Shown in pieces: positions 8,934-17,711 of a stretch of 64,000 bases of DNA (position 1 is its first letter; the number at the start of each line of letters is the position of its first letter). The translations under genes were made by a program, and so were the position numbers. The DNA is taken from contig NZ_CP133990.1 of the NCBI RefSeq assembly GCF_031582905.1, forward strand, positions 4,020,882 through 4,084,881, written 5' to 3'. The notes beneath the pieces are model-generated. The model was given only the letters and a program-made list of their open reading frames with translations. It was not told where the DNA came from and did not search any database. Source of the DNA: Pengzhenrongella sp031582905 (GTDB taxonomy: Bacteria > Actinomycetota > Actinomycetes > Actinomycetales > Cellulomonadaceae).

Positions 8934-10656
8934 CTCCACCTCCGGGTGAGGGTGTCGCTGCGGGCCACGCCGGCACCGACGCCGACGAGCAGCCCGAGCA
9001 GGACGGCCGCGGTGACCGCGGGTGCGACGTCGTCGCCGGCCAGGGTGTACGCCAGGACGACCGGCAGGACGGCGACCAGCAGGGCGACGCCGTGGATGAT
9101 CGTCGCGACCGGGTCGCGCTCGACGAGGCTCTGCGTGCTGCCCTCGGTGCGCCGGGCCAGGACCGACCCGAGCGTCGCCCCCGCGCCGGACGCGGCGAGG
9201 AGCAGCACCACGAGCAGCACCAGGGCGACCCGCTCGGCCGGCGACCGACCCAGGACGAGGCACCAGGCGACCAGCGGCGCGCCCACCATCCCGGCGACCT
9301 GGCGGGACACCGAGACCGACTTGGCGACCAGCAGCACCCCCGTCGGCACCGGCGTGCTCCGCAGCAGCGCCCATGCCCGCCGCTCGGCCTCGATGCCGGC
9401 CACCGGCACCACGGTGTCCTGCACGCCGGCGACGACGCCGATCACCGCGACCGCGAGGCCGGCGGCCATCCAGGTCACGGCGTGCAGGTGCGTGGCCCCG
9501 CCGGCGACGGCGAAGCCCAGCGCGGCACCGGTCGCGCCGGCACCGAGCGCGCGCGCCCGCCGCACGGGGGCGGCGGCGACGGCGGGCAGCCGCCGCAGCG
9601 CGAGCCCGTCCTTGACCACGACGAGGGCGACGACGCGGAGCGCGGTCGGGGCGACGTCGCCGCGGCCGGCGACGGCCGTCCACACGCGCCCGGCGACGGT
9701 GGTGGGGGCCGCGCGCCGGGCGGCGGGTCCCACGGGGGCGAGCGCGTGCCGTCGGGCCACCCGACGCAGCAGGACGACGGCGAGCGGTGCGGCCAGGAGC
9801 GTCACGGCGAGGGCGGCCCCGAGCACCGCGGGCGCCCCGGCGTCCACGAGCCGCTCCCAGCCCGGGGGCCTCGTCACCAGCACGCGGTCCAGCACGGACC
9901 GCTGCAGGGCCGCGCCGATCTCCGCCGCCGTCCACCCGCGCCACCGGCCGACCAGCACCGGGGCGACGACGCCCAGCGCGACGCCGACGACGAGGCCGGT
10001 GGCGGCCGCCAGGACCAGGGTCCGCGCGCGTCCGGCGCGAGCCGGCACGAGGGCCAGGGCCGCCAGGGCGGCGAGCCCGAGCACGCTGCCGACGACGGCG
10101 CCGCCGGCGACCGCGGCGACCGCGAGGGCGGCCGTCGACGAGAGCCCCCACAACGGCAGCGCGACCGCGGCCGCGGCGAGGGTCAGGGTCAGGGTCTCGA
10201 CCACCGCGGGCATGACCGCGGTGACCGCGACGTGCTGCCCGCTCGTGAGCGGGCTCAGGGTGAGGAGGATCTGGCGGTCGGGCACCTGGCGCAGGGCCAG
10301 GGCCGTCCCGGGGGACGCGCCCCCGAGCGTGACGACGACGGCGAGGAGCGCGAGCACCCAGACGAGGGTGGCCGCGCCCTGCGGTGCGAGCTCCTCGCCG
10401 AAGCCGAACCGGCGCAGCACCGCCCCGACGGCGACGAGCGCCAGCAGCAGTCCGACCCGTCCGGCGACGGTGAGCGCCGTGGCGACCCGCCACTGCCAGG
10501 GCAGCATGACCCGCCCGTTGAGCTGGTTCAGCGACCGCCGTCGGTACCCGACCGTCAGCCCCCACACCGCCCGTGGCGTCAGCGGCACCCGCGGGCGCGC
10601 ACCAGCCGTGACCGGCGGTGCTGCGGCCCGGGGCGGGTGCTGCTGGTCACCGTCAT
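8930..10656 (-). CDS. large polytopic membrane protein, ABC permease-like (frameshift near start)
   Basis: The protein of about 575 residues has 12 or more hydrophobic segments and no soluble domain; it ends as an ATGA overlap with the ATPase at 8933. ATG 10656 overlaps the upstream stop, but its frame closes at 10579. One base added near 10625-10640 (a GGG/CCC stretch) links MTVTSSTRPG to AAAPPVTAGARPRVP and gives a continuous protein. Probably the membrane partner of the adjacent ATPase. No close named family is recognised; length and position suggest a transporter. Confidence 0.68.
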
Positions 10657-11129
10657 CGCGAGGCGGCCAGGGCGCGCACGAACTGGACGACGACGAGTGC
10701 GGCCGCGATGCCCTGAGCCGCGGCGACGACGGCGAGCACCGGATCGAGCGGGAAGTACGCGCCGAACAGCGGCAGCACGGGCGTGCTCGCCACCCCGAGG
10801 ACGAGCACGGCCACGTGCCCGACACCCACGAGCGCGACCGTCAGCACGCTGGCCAGGAGGAGCACCGGCAGGACGACCCACGCGATGATCGACCAGTCGA
10901 GGACGTCGGCGATGAGGGCGACCTCGCCCGGGTCCACCTGACGACGGCCGAAGAGCTCGCGCTGCGGCAGCTGCTCGAGCACGCCGGTCCGGCGCAGTCC
11001 GTAGACCGCCGCGTACAGCCAGCTCAGGGCGAGCGACACCGCCGCGGTGCGGACGGTGGCGCGCATCGTCGGCGTCATGGTCCGAGCCTGCCCGGCGGGG
11101 CGCCCGGCAGCCAGGTCGGCGCGGGTCAT
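10653..11129 (-). CDS. small membrane protein of the bacteriocin operon
   Basis: The 158-residue protein has about four hydrophobic helices and few charged residues between them. ATG 11129 was chosen because it overlaps the upstream stop as ATGA; an internal ATG about 17 codons later is an alternative. It overlaps the next gene's ATG at 10653-10656. Immunity proteins of circular bacteriocins are small hydrophobic membrane proteins encoded in the same operon, so this is one immunity candidate, but nothing in the sequence proves it. Confidence 0.6.
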   Translation of the reverse strand: MTRADLAAGRPAGQARTMTPTMRATVRTAAVSLALSWLYAAVYGLRRTGVLEQLPQRELFGRRQVDPGEVALIADVLDWSIIAWVVLPVLLLASVLTVALVGVGHVAVLVLGVASTPVLPLFGAYFPLDPVLAVVAAAQGIAAALVVVQFVRALAASR

Positions 11130-11781
11130 ACCAGCGACCGCCAGTTCACGAAGACCGCGACGACGGCGGCGACGACGAGTGCGGCGACGACCGAGCGCTG
11201 CCAGGACGCGGCGGCGACCCGACGCGCGACCACGGCAGCGAGGACGACGGCCACCGCGAGCCCGAGGTCGACGTCGAGCGCGGCGAACGCGACCATCTCG
11301 TCCGGTCCGGGCTCGGGGTGCGTGAGGCCGACCACCGCCAGCCGGACGGCGAAGTACGCGCCGACCAGCGTGCTGAGCGCGGTCCCCAGGGGCGTGCCTC
11401 GTCCCGCGTCAGCCGTCCGACGACGCGGTGGACCAGCGCGGCGGCCGCCCCGGCGAGCACGGCGGCCAGGACGGTCCCCATGACCAGGACGACGGCCGTG
11501 GTCAACCACGCGGTCGCGACCGTCACGCCGATGAAGTCGGTGCTGTCGGGTGACTCGGCGAGCGCGGTGCGCTCGAACAGCGGGAGGTCGCGACGGGTCA
11601 CCACGAACGCCAGGACGACGAGCACGACGAGCACGAGGTCGCGCAGTCGTCGGGAGGCGAGGACGGTCGACGGCGACCGGGACGACCCGGTGCGGGCCGG
11701 GTCGGAGGCGGGGCCGTGCTCGACTGAATCGTGCGCGGTCTCGTGGACGGTCATGGAGGCTGTCTCCTCGTCTGTGCTCAT
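11126..11781 (-). CDS. membrane protein of the bacteriocin operon (frameshifted)
   Basis: The protein of about 218 residues has a polar N-terminus of about 40 residues followed by four or five hydrophobic helices. The two halves (LVHRVVGRLTRDEA and GTALSTLVGAYFAVRLAVVG) join if the G4 run at 11389-11392 has a fifth base. ATG 11781 overlaps the SpoIIM-like gene's stop (ATGA), and the end overlaps the next gene the same way. No named family is recognised; by position it may correspond to the accessory membrane proteins found with DUF95 proteins in circular-bacteriocin clusters. Confidence 0.6.
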
Positions 11782-12389
11782 GCGCTGACCCACGTCTCGA
11801 TCGTGGCCCCGATCGCCAGGGCGACCAGTGCGAGGAGCTGCAGGACGAGGGCGTCCCGCAGCACCTGCCCGACGGCGAGGCGGGTGGACCATCCGCCGAT
11901 CCGCCGGGCCACGGCCACCACGGACGTCAGTCCGGCCGCCGTGGCCAGCACGAAGCCGGCCATCTCGGGCACGAGGTGCGGACCGACACCGAGCGCGAAC
12001 TGCGCGGGGCCCACGAGGCCGATCGCCTGAGCCGTGAGGACCCCGAGGATCGTCGCGGACGTCGCGGTGAGCAGGACCGTGGTGATGCCGAGGCAGACCA
12101 GGCCGGAGAAGAGCCCGAGGGTGATGTGCGCGTTGTTGGAGAAGATCTCCCACCACAGGGCCCCGGACACGGTGACCGCCTCGCGCTCGACGACGTCCGT
12201 CCCGCGCAGGCCCTCGCCGTACCCCACGGCGACCATCGCCGACCACAGGAGCGCCGCGAGCACGAGGGCCGGCCACTGCCGCCTGAGGCACGCCGACACG
12301 GTGCGACCCGCCCCCATGCGGCGCCGCACCGGGGCGTCCCCGGTGCGCGTCAGCGACCCCGCTCGAGGTGCTGCCACGTCGCTGCTCAT
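11778..12389 (-). CDS. SpoIIM/DUF95-family membrane protein (circular bacteriocin maturation)
   Basis: The 203-residue protein has about five membrane segments. The central part shows the stage II sporulation protein M (DUF95) pattern: FSNNAHITLGLFSGLVCLGI followed by TTVLLTATSATILGVLTAQA and a PHLVPEMAGFVLATAAGL stretch. DUF95 proteins are the most conserved accompaniment of circular bacteriocin genes, where they are needed for leader removal, head-to-tail joining or secretion. ATG 12389 is preferred over an upstream GTG. It directly follows the putative precursor gene by 101 bp, and no sporulation genes are nearby, which favours the bacteriocin reading. Confidence 0.75.
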   Translation of the reverse strand: MSSDVAAPRAGSLTRTGDAPVRRRMGAGRTVSACLRRQWPALVLAALLWSAMVAVGYGEGLRGTDVVEREAVTVSGALWWEIFSNNAHITLGLFSGLVCLGITTVLLTATSATILGVLTAQAIGLVGPAQFALGVGPHLVPEMAGFVLATAAGLTSVVAVARRIGGWSTRLAVGQVLRDALVLQLLALVALAIGATIETWVSA

Positions 12390-12490
12390 CCCGTTCCCCC
12401 TGGCTCGGTCGATGTGCGCGGGGTCGACCCGCGCCGCCGGTGGTGGGGGTGCACCGCCGCCGGACCGGCGCGGCGGTGCACCCACCGGTC

Positions 12491-12807
12491 CTACCTGACG
12501 ATCGCGGGGATCGCCGCCCGCTTCGCCGCGTTGGTCGTGGCCAGCCGCAGGATCGTCCGGATGCCGGCAGCGGCGAACGCCGCTGCCCCGGTCCAGATCC
12601 CGAAGATCGCCACCAGGGTGAGTGCGATGTCCGCCCCGTTGATGATGCGGTTGACGACGAGCGTGACCGAGCCCGTCGTCGCGGCGATGCCGAGCCCCTG
12701 AGGAGCTCGGGTGAGGCGATCGCGATGGCCATGACGGCGAACATCGCGACCGTCACGCTGCCGCCGGCTACGAGGGCCTTGCTGTAGGCCCGCGTCGTTC
12801 CATTCAT
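12491..12807 (-). CDS. putative circular bacteriocin precursor (frameshift at leader/core border)
   Basis: From ATG 12807 (preceded by an AAGGGG ribosome site) the frame gives a leader with a hydrophobic stretch (ALVAGGSVTVAMFAVMAIAI) ending SPELLR. Adding one base to the C4 run at 12695-12698 continues it as a glycine/alanine/isoleucine-rich core that starts GLGIAATTGSVTLVVNRIIN and ends AAKRAAIPAIVR, 105 residues in all. The core is about 67 residues, without Cys, with six basic and one acidic residue. The G(S/T)xxxVVxxI pattern and length match uberolysin/carnocyclin-type circular bacteriocins. Downstream DUF95 and ABC genes support this. The exact cleavage site is a guess. Confidence 0.7.
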
Positions 12808-13420
12808 GGGACAACCCCTTGTTGTTGACTGCGGATTCGCAGGTGCGCGCGGGGATGCCATCCGCTGCAGTCGAACACCGCCCCCCGGCCCAGCGAGGTG
12901 AGCCTCTCGGAACCACTGCCCCGCGGATACGGTTTTCGCACCTCGTCCCACGCAGTGAGACAAAGCCGTGACTTGAGTCACGGCCCCTTATCACTCGAGA
13001 GACCGGGTCGGTGCCGTTTCGGGTCAGCAATCAGGGGAGGGCTCCGGGCCCCGGTCGCCGTCATGTGGGGAGGCGCCGGGAGGGATGAGGGGGCGGGCGG
13101 CGACCCGAGCCAGGTCGCCACCGGCTCGCCGACGGGTAACACGGGTCGAGGTTGGGGTGGGCCGCCGGAGGAAGCCCTCGCCTTGCCTGGTCCGGCCGTT
13201 GCGGCTAGCGTGCCGATCGCACCCGATGTGTAACGTTATCTACTGCACGGAACCCGACATCGAGTGAGAGTGCTGCAACGACGCGGCGCACGGCCCCTGC
13301 GCTGACGGCGACGACGCCGCGAAGGACGAGAGGTGTGGGGCGGTACCCGAACAGGACGTCGGCCCGGGCGTGGGCTCACCCCCGCCACGCCGGCTCCCGA
13401 GCGCAAGAACGAGAGGATCG
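12808..13420 (+). promoter_or_regulatory. divergent intergenic region between bacteriocin operon and xylanase
   Basis: This 613-bp region carries no convincing gene. It must hold the promoter of the leftward bacteriocin operon and that of the rightward xylanase. Two symmetric elements stand out: a 20-bp inverted repeat at 12965-12984 (separate entry) and TAACGTTA at 13231-13238, an 8-bp palindrome about 180 bp before the xylanase start that could be part of a LacI-type operator. A purine-rich GAGAGG at 13411-13416 is the likely xylanase ribosome site. Confidence 0.45.
12965..12984. promoter_or_regulatory. 20-bp palindrome upstream of bacteriocin operon
   Basis: GCCGTGACT and AGTCACGGC form perfect 9-bp arms around a 2-base centre (TG). 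The site is about 160 bp upstream of the precursor start in the divergent region. Symmetry, arm length and position fit the operator of a dimeric repressor. No regulator gene is adjacent, and there is no T-run to suggest a terminator. Confidence 0.45.
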
Positions 13421-15088
13421 ATGATGATTCGACGCACCACACGACGACGTGGGGGCACTGCGGTGACGACGCCGCGGCCCCACCGACCAGGCGTCCGGCA
13501 GTGGGCCGGCGCAGGTCTCGCCGTCACCGTGGCGGCGGTCGGCCTGGCCACACCGGCCCAGGCTGCCGTCACCGACCCCAGCGCGCCGATCGCCTCCCTC
13601 AAGGAGGTCTACAGCGACTACTTCGACGTCGGGAACATCTACTCCTCCCCGGCGACGTACGCGGCCGGGTCGCCGAACTCGGCGGTGGTCGAGCGGCACT
13701 TCAACATCATGACCGCCGAGAACAACATGAAGCCGGACCAGCTCCTGCCGAACGCCAACATCAACCCGGAGACGGGTGAGTGGACGTACAACTTCGGGCC
13801 CGCGGACGCCTTCGTCGACGAGACCCTCGCGCGGGGCATGAAGGTCCACGGGCACGTCCTGGTCTGGCACGGCCAGTCGCCGCCCAACCTCAACCGGGGC
13901 CTCACGCGCGATGAGGCACGCGCCAACATGGAGCGCTACATCGAGGACGTCCTGACGCACTTCCGCGGGCGGACCGTCTCCTGGGACGTCGTCAACGAGG
14001 CGTTCGTCGACGGGCTCGCGGAGTTCGACCCTGAGACCCAGGACTGGCGGGACTTCCTGCGCGGCGGCCCGAACGGTGGGTTCTCCGACTGGTACAACGC
14101 CTACGCCAACGGCGCCGACCTGGCGGCGGGCGAGTCGCCGGCGGACTTCCTCTACGACGCGTTCGTGTTCGCCCGGACGTACGGCCCCGAGACGCGGCTC
14201 GAGTACAACGACTTCAACGTCTTCCAGTCCGAGGGCAAGGGCCAGGCGATCATCGCGATGGCCACCGACCTCAACGAGCGGTACGCCGCCGAGCACCCCG
14301 AGGACCCGCGGCAGCTCGTCGAGGTCATCGGCCTGCAGTCGCACAACTACATCAACCAGACGCCGGCCTTCGCCTGCTCCGACCTCACGCGCCTGCCCGA
14401 GCTCGTGGACGACGACGCCGCCGAGTGGCGGCCGGGTGCCTGCTCGAACGAGGCGTCCGTCGAGCGGTCGCTCCAGCTCATCACCGAGGCCGGTTTCGAG
14501 GCCAACATCAGCGAGCTCGACCTGCAGGTGTGGGAGGCCTGGAACGGCCAGCCGGAGGGTGACGACCGGTCGCTCTACCGCGACCTCAACGACCCGTCGG
14601 TCGCCGACCGGATCTCGCGCGGCGAGTTCGACTACTGGGTCGGGAAGATCAACAGCCGCACCGAGCTCGAGGCCATCCAGGCCCAGCGGTTCGCCGAGTA
14701 CTTCGCCGTCTACAAGAAGTACTCCCAGGACATCCACCGGGTGACCTTCTGGGGCCTGAACGACCAGCTCAGCTGGCGGTCCACCCACAACCCGCTGCTG
14801 TTCAACAGCGACTGGACCCAGAAGCTCGGCGCGGTCGCGGTCGCCGACCCCGAGGAGTGGCTCGGCCTGCGCAAGCCGGTGACCGACACGTCGAGGCTCC
14901 AGGCGGTCGTCGCCGAGGCCAACGAGCTGAAGCCCACCGGCCGGGACTACACCGGCAAGAGCGTCGCCGCAGTCCGGGTGGCCGCGGGCAAGGCGCGCGT
15001 GGTCATGGCCACGCGCAGCACCCAGGCGGAGGTGGACGCCGCGACCGCTGCGGTCGTCGCTGCCATCAACGGGCTCGAGCGGAGGTAG
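13421..15088 (+). CDS. secreted endo-1,4-beta-xylanase, GH10
   Basis: The 555-residue extracellular enzyme hydrolyses xylan backbones. An Arg-rich n-region and hydrophobic segment ending TPAQAAV form a signal peptide (cleavage near residue 50). The GH10 barrel follows: acid/base Glu193 in WDVVNEAF, nucleophile Glu365 in ISELDLQ, and HGHVLVWH before the first. A C-terminal helical stretch of about 70 residues (from DTSRLQAVVAEANELK) looks like a FIVAR-type three-helix domain rather than a carbohydrate-binding module. ATG 13421 or 13424 may be used; the second has the better spacing from GAGAGG. Transcribed alone. Confidence 0.93.
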   Translation: MMIRRTTRRRGGTAVTTPRPHRPGVRQWAGAGLAVTVAAVGLATPAQAAVTDPSAPIASLKEVYSDYFDVGNIYSSPATYAAGSPNSAVVERHFNIMTAENNMKPDQLLPNANINPETGEWTYNFGPADAFVDETLARGMKVHGHVLVWHGQSPPNLNRGLTRDEARANMERYIEDVLTHFRGRTVSWDVVNEAFVDGLAEFDPETQDWRDFLRGGPNGGFSDWYNAYANGADLAAGESPADFLYDAFVFARTYGPETRLEYNDFNVFQSEGKGQAIIAMATDLNERYAAEHPEDPRQLVEVIGLQSHNYINQTPAFACSDLTRLPELVDDDAAEWRPGACSNEASVERSLQLITEAGFEANISELDLQVWEAWNGQPEGDDRSLYRDLNDPSVADRISRGEFDYWVGKINSRTELEAIQAQRFAEYFAVYKKYSQDIHRVTFWGLNDQLSWRSTHNPLLFNSDWTQKLGAVAVADPEEWLGLRKPVTDTSRLQAVVAEANELKPTGRDYTGKSVAAVRVAAGKARVVMATRSTQAEVDAATAAVVAAINGLERR

Positions 15089-15199
15089 TCCGCACCGGAC
15101 GGTTGAGGCCCTCGACGGGCCGGGAGGTGGTCACCGCCTCCCGGCCCGCGAGGGCCTCGGCCGTGTCCGCCTGTGCGGCGCGCAGGGGCTCTACGAGGC

Positions 15200-15217
15200 G
15201 GTAGCACAAGTGCTACC
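15200..15217. promoter_or_regulatory. operator palindrome of the VapBC operon
   Basis: GGTAGCAC and GTGCTACC are perfect 8-bp inverted arms separated by AA, ending 8 bp before the antitoxin ATG. Toxin-antitoxin operons are autoregulated by antitoxin dimers at such a palindrome over the promoter, so this is the expected autorepression site. Its closeness to the start implies a very short leader. Confidence 0.7.
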
Positions 15218-15225
15218 GTTGAAGC

Positions 15226-15474
15226 ATGACGACCGTGGGCCTTCGCGAGCTCCGCCAGCAGGCATCCGAGCTGGTCCGGCGCGTCGAGGCCGGCGAAGAG
15301 GTCACCATCACCGTGGCCGGTCGCGCCAGCGCGCGTCTGGTGCCCGCGGACACACGCACGTGGCGTACCTGGTCAGACGTCGAAGAGCTGTTCTCCGGAC
15401 GTGACGACCCGGACTGGGACCGAGACCGAGGACTCATCGACAGCGAGATCACCGATCCATGGGAACCGCGGTGA
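15226..15474 (+). CDS. vapB: type II antitoxin, Phd/YefM-like (VapB)
   Basis: The 82-residue protein begins MTTVGLRELRQQASELVRRV, the DNA-binding fold of Phd/YefM antitoxins, with the conserved VTITVAGRASARLVP strand pair. The acidic C-terminal half (SGRDDPDWDRDRGLIDSE) would wrap the toxin. It overlaps the toxin gene by 4 or 16 bp depending on the toxin start, and it should bind the palindrome just upstream. Confidence 0.88.
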   Translation: MTTVGLRELRQQASELVRRVEAGEEVTITVAGRASARLVPADTRTWRTWSDVEELFSGRDDPDWDRDRGLIDSEITDPWEPR

Positions 15475-15851
15475 GGGCTGTCCTGGACACCAGCGTCGTC
15501 ATCGCCACCGACGTCGGTCCCCTGCCCGGCGAGCTGGCCATCAGCGCTGTCACTCTCGCCGAGCTGCACTTCGGCGTGCTCGTCACCGCCGACACCGCGG
15601 TCCGTGCCGAGAGATTGCGGCGCCTGTCGGTCCTGCAGCGACGCTTCGACGCGCTCCCTGTCGATGAGGCCGTGGCCGCCAGCTACGGCCGGCTGGCTGC
15701 TGCGGTCGTCGCAGCCGGTCGCCAACCGCGCGCCAGGACCATGGATCTTCTGATCGCCGCGACGGCTCATGCTCACGGCGCGCGGCTGTACACCCGCAAT
15801 GCAGTCGACCTGACGGGCGCGGACGACCTCGTCGAGGTCGTCACGGTCTGA
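15459..15851 (+). CDS. vapC: VapC-type PIN-domain ribonuclease toxin
   Basis: This PIN-domain protein of up to 130 residues has the expected acidic residues: Asp in AVLDTSVVIA, Glu in ISAVTLAELHFGV, and Asp in ARTMDLLIAATA, followed by LYTRNAVDLTG. It would cleave RNA when free of its antitoxin. ATG 15459 gives a 16-bp overlap with the antitoxin; GTG 15471 gives the GTGA overlap common in vapBC and starts right at the first strand, so it is an equally good start. Confidence 0.9.
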   Translation: MGTAVRAVLDTSVVIATDVGPLPGELAISAVTLAELHFGVLVTADTAVRAERLRRLSVLQRRFDALPVDEAVAASYGRLAAAVVAAGRQPRARTMDLLIAATAHAHGARLYTRNAVDLTGADDLVEVVTV

Positions 15852-15899
15852 AGCCGACCCGACGGATCAGACGCCTCTCCGACCTGCGGTGATGCTGGG

Positions 15900-15970
15900 A
15901 GCGGGTGACGGGAATCGAACCCGCGCTATCAGCTTGGGAAGCTGAAGTTCTGCCACTGAACTACACCCGC
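15900..15970 (-). tRNA. tRNA-Gly (anticodon CCC)
   Basis: The minus strand folds into a full cloverleaf: acceptor GCGGGTG paired with CACCCGC, D-arm GTTC/GAAC, anticodon arm TCAGC-TTCCCAA-GCTGA with anticodon CCC, and a T-arm containing GGTTCGATTCC. The 3' CCA is not encoded. No direct repeat of the 3' end was noticed nearby. Confidence 0.93.
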
Positions 15971-16072
15971 GCTGCGCTCGGGGCGTGAGCGCGCGGACCG
16001 AGCATACCCAACGCGGCGCCGTCGTCGGACACCGGCGCACGGCGGGGCCCCCACCACGACTACCGTGTCCGC

Positions 16073-16647
16073 GTGCTGCTCTCCGACCGTGACATCCGCG
16101 CCGAGCTCGACGCCGGCCGCGTCGTGCTCGACCCGTACGACCCCGCGATGATCCAGCCGTCGAGCATCGACGTCCGGCTGGACCGGTACTTCCGGCTGTT
16201 CGACAACCACAAGTACTCGGTCATCGACCCGGCGCAGGACCAGCCCGACCTCACCCGGCTCGTCGACGTCGACCCCGCGGAGCCGTTCATCCTGCACCCG
16301 GGCGAGTTCGTCCTGGGCTCGACGTACGAGGCCGTCACCCTGCCCGACGACGTCGCGGCGCGCCTCGAGGAAAGTCGTCCCTCGGCCGCCTCGGCCTGCT
16401 GACCCACTCGACGGCGGGCTTCATCGACCCGGGCTTCACCGGGCACGTGACCCTCGAGCTGTCCAACGTCGCGACCCTGCCGATCACGCTGTGGCCCGGC
16501 ATGAAGATCGGCCAGCTGTGCTTCTTCCGGCTGTCGTCGCCGTCGGAGTTCCCGTACGGGTCGGCGCAGTACGGCTCGCGCTACCAGGGCCAGCGCGGCC
16601 CGACGCCGTCGCGCTCCTCGCAGAGCTTCCACCGCACCCCGGTCTAG
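16073..16647 (+). CDS. dcd: dCTP deaminase (frameshifted)
   Basis: Dcd converts dCTP to dUTP (or dUMP in bifunctional forms). From GTG 16073 the N-terminus MLLSDRDIRAELDAGRVV and PSSIDVRLDRYFR are typical. The frame breaks at 16369-16370, where GAGGAAAG should read GAGGGAAAG. Restoring one G gives LEGKSSLGRLGLLTHSTAG, the catalytic and nucleotide-binding region, and a 191-residue protein of normal length ending SRYQGQRGPTPSRS. It is next to tRNA-Gly, with a hypothetical gene 5 bp downstream. Confidence 0.92.
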
Positions 16648-16652
16648 CCGCC

Positions 16653-17711
16653 GTGCTCCCGCCCCGGCTCGCCGCGGACGACCCCCGGCTCGCGACCCGC
16701 CACCTGCTCGCGCTGCCGGACGACGTCGCGGCCGATGAGGTGGAGGCGCTCGCCGTCAGCCGGTTCCTCGGCGCCCGCTGGGACACCCCGGTCCCCGCGA
16801 CCGCGCCGCGCGGCCGGGCGGCGCGCGACCCGCTGGCCGGCGTCGGCGTCCTGCGCCTGTCGCGGCACTCGTCCGCGGCCGGACCGTTCGCCCTCGCCCC
16901 CGACGACGCCGCCCGCCTCGGCCTCCCGCCCGGCGCTGCGACGGCGTACCTCATCTCGGCACCGCGCGAGCGCGGCGAGCCGCCCTATCCCGGCGGCGAC
17001 CGGGACGGGCTCAAGCGCGCGTTTCCCGACGGCATGCCGGTCCGCGACGAGGAGCGCGTGCTGCGCTGGCTCGTCGACGCCGCCCGCCGGCTGGGTGGCG
17101 CGGTCCGGGTCGCCGACGGCGCCGCGGTGCTCGCCCCGGACCCGGCGGGCGCGACGGACCTGACCGTCTACTCGGCCGTCCGGCTCGAGCCGGGTGCGGC
17201 GCTCGCCGTCGTGCAGCGCGTCGTGCCCGGGGCGCGGCTCGCGATGGACGCGGTCCCCTGGACCGGCCCACGGCCGGACGCGCTGCCGGTCGACGCCCCC
17301 GTGCCGGCCATCGGCGAGCGGGTGCGGCGGCGGGTCCAGGAGCGCGCGGCAGCGTGGGACGCCGAGGCCCTCGCCGCCCCGGACCCGCTCGACGGATACG
17401 GCATCGAGGTCGTGCAGGACGCCGACGGCGTCGTCGTGGTCGAGGCGGGCAGTGACGCGGGCGGCGTGGCCGTGCTGCCGGTAGCGCTGCGCGGGCTCAC
17501 CTGGCCCGCCGACGGCGTCGCGACGTACCGGGTCCGGTGGGAGCCGGCCGACGACGAGGAGGCCGAGCAGGAGAACCCGCCCGCGGCGCACCGCGCCGCT
17601 CGTGACCGGGCGCAGCCAGTGGTCGCCGCGGTCGCCCGCGCGCTGTACGCCGCTGTCGGCGGCGAGGTCATGGACGCCGCGGAGTTCCTCGTGGAGCCCG
17701 TCGACCTCTGA
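16653..17711 (+). CDS. hypothetical protein
   Basis: The 352-residue protein is predicted soluble, rich in Ala, Pro, Asp and Arg, with no signal peptide or membrane segment and no family I recognise. GTG 16653 was chosen because it lies 5 bp after the dcd stop; the frame is open further upstream but that would overlap dcd. Segments such as RHSSAAGPFALAPDDAARL and AMDAVPWTGPRPDALP show normal codon bias, so the gene is real. Co-transcription with dcd is likely. Confidence 0.6.
   Translation: MLPPRLAADDPRLATRHLLALPDDVAADEVEALAVSRFLGARWDTPVPATAPRGRAARDPLAGVGVLRLSRHSSAAGPFALAPDDAARLGLPPGAATAYLISAPRERGEPPYPGGDRDGLKRAFPDGMPVRDEERVLRWLVDAARRLGGAVRVADGAAVLAPDPAGATDLTVYSAVRLEPGAALAVVQRVVPGARLAMDAVPWTGPRPDALPVDAPVPAIGERVRRRVQERAAAWDAEALAAPDPLDGYGIEVVQDADGVVVVEAGSDAGGVAVLPVALRGLTWPADGVATYRVRWEPADDEEAEQENPPAAHRAARDRAQPVVAAVARALYAAVGGEVMDAAEFLVEPVDL

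Noticed and set aside
11778..12389. A genuine sporulation function for the SpoIIM-like protein
   Set aside because: No sporulation genes are near, the presumed host group does not sporulate, and DUF95 proteins are a standard part of circular-bacteriocin clusters.
15900..15970. tRNA-Gly as an island attachment site
   Set aside because: No second copy of the tRNA 3' end was noticed in the window, and the genes beside it (vapBC, dcd) do not form an island with an integrase.
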